Assembly (NCBI GenBank): GCA_003531155.1
Contig: DQHR01000117.1
Location: 21,319-28,369, forward strand
From: Bacteroidales bacterium
GTDB lineage: Bacteria > Bacteroidota > Bacteroidia > Bacteroidales > Tenuifilaceae
Reading direction: 5' to 3'
Length of the DNA stretch: 7,051 bases
Shown: positions 6,125 to 7,051 of the stretch, piece after piece
Layout: each line of letters starts with the position of its first letter
How positions within the stretch are numbered: position 1 is the first letter of the stretch
Program-made: the position numbers and the translations under genes
Notes under the pieces: generated by a model
Database searches by the model: none
The model's input: the letters and a program-made list of their open reading frames with translations, nothing else
Told to the model about the DNA's origin: nothing

Positions 6125-6745
6125 ATGGAATTTAATTGCATTATTAAAAAGCAAAGTGAACTCGAAGCTTTATCTCCTTGCAGAATTGGTTTTTTAGGAG
6201 GATCATTTAATCCAATTCACAATGGACATATTGCTTTGGCTGAGTACGCCCTCGATGTTTTTTTCGATTACATCGTTTTTTGTCCACACTCACTCCATCC
6301 AGATAAAAAAAATATTCTTGAAAATATTAGGCACAGAGTTAATATGATCTGTATTGCAAAAGAATTGTCTCGTCATGCTGAACGAATGTTTATTATAGAT
6401 ACATCTTTTATACATGGTACACATTACAATAAGTTTGTAGGCCTTTGCAAAGAACTTAACAGTATTGATATTTATACTGGCATTATTTGTGGCTCAGATA
6501 GCCTGATGCGACCCTACTACTCTGAACTTTGTCAGTTCGATCATTTTGTGGGTACACGAAAAATGGAATATAATAAAGAGCATATCAAATCATTGATTAA
6601 CGGGAAAACCATTTTCTTTGACACTCCTTTTAATGCCTTATCATCAACCGATATTCGAACCTTAATTTCAGAGAATAAACCGTTAGAGATCAATGACCAA
6701 ATACAAGAATATATTGTTGAAAATAAGCTTTATCAAAGTTCTTAG
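6125..6745 (+). CDS. NadD-like nucleotidyltransferase (nicotinate-nucleotide adenylyltransferase family)
   Basis: The 206-residue protein has the HxGH nucleotidyltransferase fold used by NadD, which makes deamido-NAD from nicotinate mononucleotide and ATP. The first signature is RIGFLGGSFNPIHNGH (20-35), with the ATP-binding His32 and His35. The second is LSSTDIR (172-178), the ISSTxIR ATP-phosphate motif. The end, IQEYIVENKLYQ, matches the usual NadD terminus. Several features are atypical. About 20 residues precede the first strand, where most NadD proteins start almost directly. The PPHK substrate-side motif is replaced by FCPHSLHPDKK (52-62). The tryptophan after the GxD motif is absent (ICGSDSLMRPYY, 121-132). 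The adenylyl donor site therefore looks intact while the acceptor may differ. It stands alone on the + strand, AT-rich, and its stop overlaps that of the convergent OmpA-like gene. It may be a second copy beside a canonical nadD elsewhere; the symbol is withheld for that reason. Confidence 0.72.
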   Translation: MEFNCIIKKQSELEALSPCRIGFLGGSFNPIHNGHIALAEYALDVFFDYIVFCPHSLHPDKKNILENIRHRVNMICIAKELSRHAERMFIIDTSFIHGTHYNKFVGLCKELNSIDIYTGIICGSDSLMRPYYSELCQFDHFVGTRKMEYNKEHIKSLINGKTIFFDTPFNALSSTDIRTLISENKPLEINDQIQEYIVENKLYQSS

Positions 6746-7051
6746 TTCGCTTCCAATATCTTAAACAGCTCGTCTAATTTTGGAGTTAGAATAATCTCTG
6801 TTCTACGATTTTTTTGACGTGCCTCGGGTGTTTTGCCTTTTTCGAGAGGAACATACTGGCTGCGTCCTGCAGCTGTAACCCTTGCAGGGCTAATCTTAGT
6901 ACCAGTCACTAGAATTCTTAAAATTGTTGTTGCACGTTTGGTACTTAAATCCCAATTATCGAGTAGTTCGGCTTTCCCTTTATAAGGAACATCATCGGTA
7001 TGACCTTCTACCATCACGTTGATATCGGCCATATCTTTTATTGATTTAGCC
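6742..7051 (-). CDS. OmpA/MotB-family protein, C-terminal peptidoglycan-binding domain (5' part outside window)
   Basis: The last 102 residues of a larger protein are present; the frame stays open to the window edge, so the ATG at 7032 is an internal Met, not the start. The fragment is an OmpA-like domain that binds peptidoglycan non-covalently in the periplasm: VMVEGHTDDVPY, then NWDLSTKRATTILRIL with the Asp of the diaminopimelate-binding pair, then ARVTAAGRSQYVPL, and KNRRTEIILTPKLDELFKIL with the matching Arg. The KTPEARQKNRRTEIILTPKLDEL ending is typical of Bacteroidota proteins often labelled OmpA or MotB-like, which usually have a lipoprotein or coiled-coil N-terminus. That part is not visible, so a flagellar motor role should not be assumed. 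It converges on the NadD-like gene with a 4-base overlap of the coding ends. Confidence 0.93.
   Translation of the reverse strand, partial: AKSIKDMADINVMVEGHTDDVPYKGKAELLDNWDLSTKRATTILRILVTGTKISPARVTAAGRSQYVPLEKGKTPEARQKNRRTEIILTPKLDELFKILEAN

Noticed and set aside
3575..7051. Defence system or mobile island
   Set aside because: No integrase, transposase, nuclease, toxin-antitoxin pair, terminal repeats or attachment sites were found; the genes are metabolic or envelope types.

Overview
The window looks like a chromosomal housekeeping locus from a member of the Bacteroidota, probably Bacteroidales-like. The evidence is the protein sequences of S9, S2, EF-Ts, UMP kinase and RRF, the absence of Shine-Dalgarno sequences with A-rich start regions instead, and TAnnTTTG-like -7 elements. 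No mobile element, tRNA, rRNA or CRISPR array was seen.

Positions 1-3542 (+ strand) form a translation and nucleotide block: the 3' part of rpsI (S9), rpsB (S2), tsf (EF-Ts), a strong intrinsic terminator, then pyrH (UMP kinase) and frr (ribosome recycling factor). This order is common in bacteria and joins ribosome assembly, elongation and recycling with pyrimidine nucleotide supply. The 105-base rpsI-rpsB gap is not empty. Positions 371-443 can fold into a compact three-way junction with a GCAA tetraloop, a good candidate for an S2 autoregulatory leader.

Positions 3575-5938 (- strand) carry two probably co-transcribed genes 18 bp apart. The upstream one is an exported or membrane-anchored serine hydrolase of the class C beta-lactamase/NylB type. 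The downstream one is a diverged protein of the L-fucose isomerase-like (COG2407) family. A hairpin at 3546-3567 separates them from the convergent frr.

Positions 5939-7051 hold a 186-bp divergent intergenic region, a NadD-like nucleotidyltransferase with an N-terminal extension (+ strand), and the 3' end of an OmpA/MotB-type peptidoglycan-binding protein (- strand). The stop codons of these last two genes overlap. The part from 3575 on is accessory compared with the first half, but nothing shows it is a dedicated defence or mobile system. The best candidates for new biology are the rpsB leader fold, the fucose-isomerase-like protein with an apparently altered metal site, and the atypical NadD paralogue.
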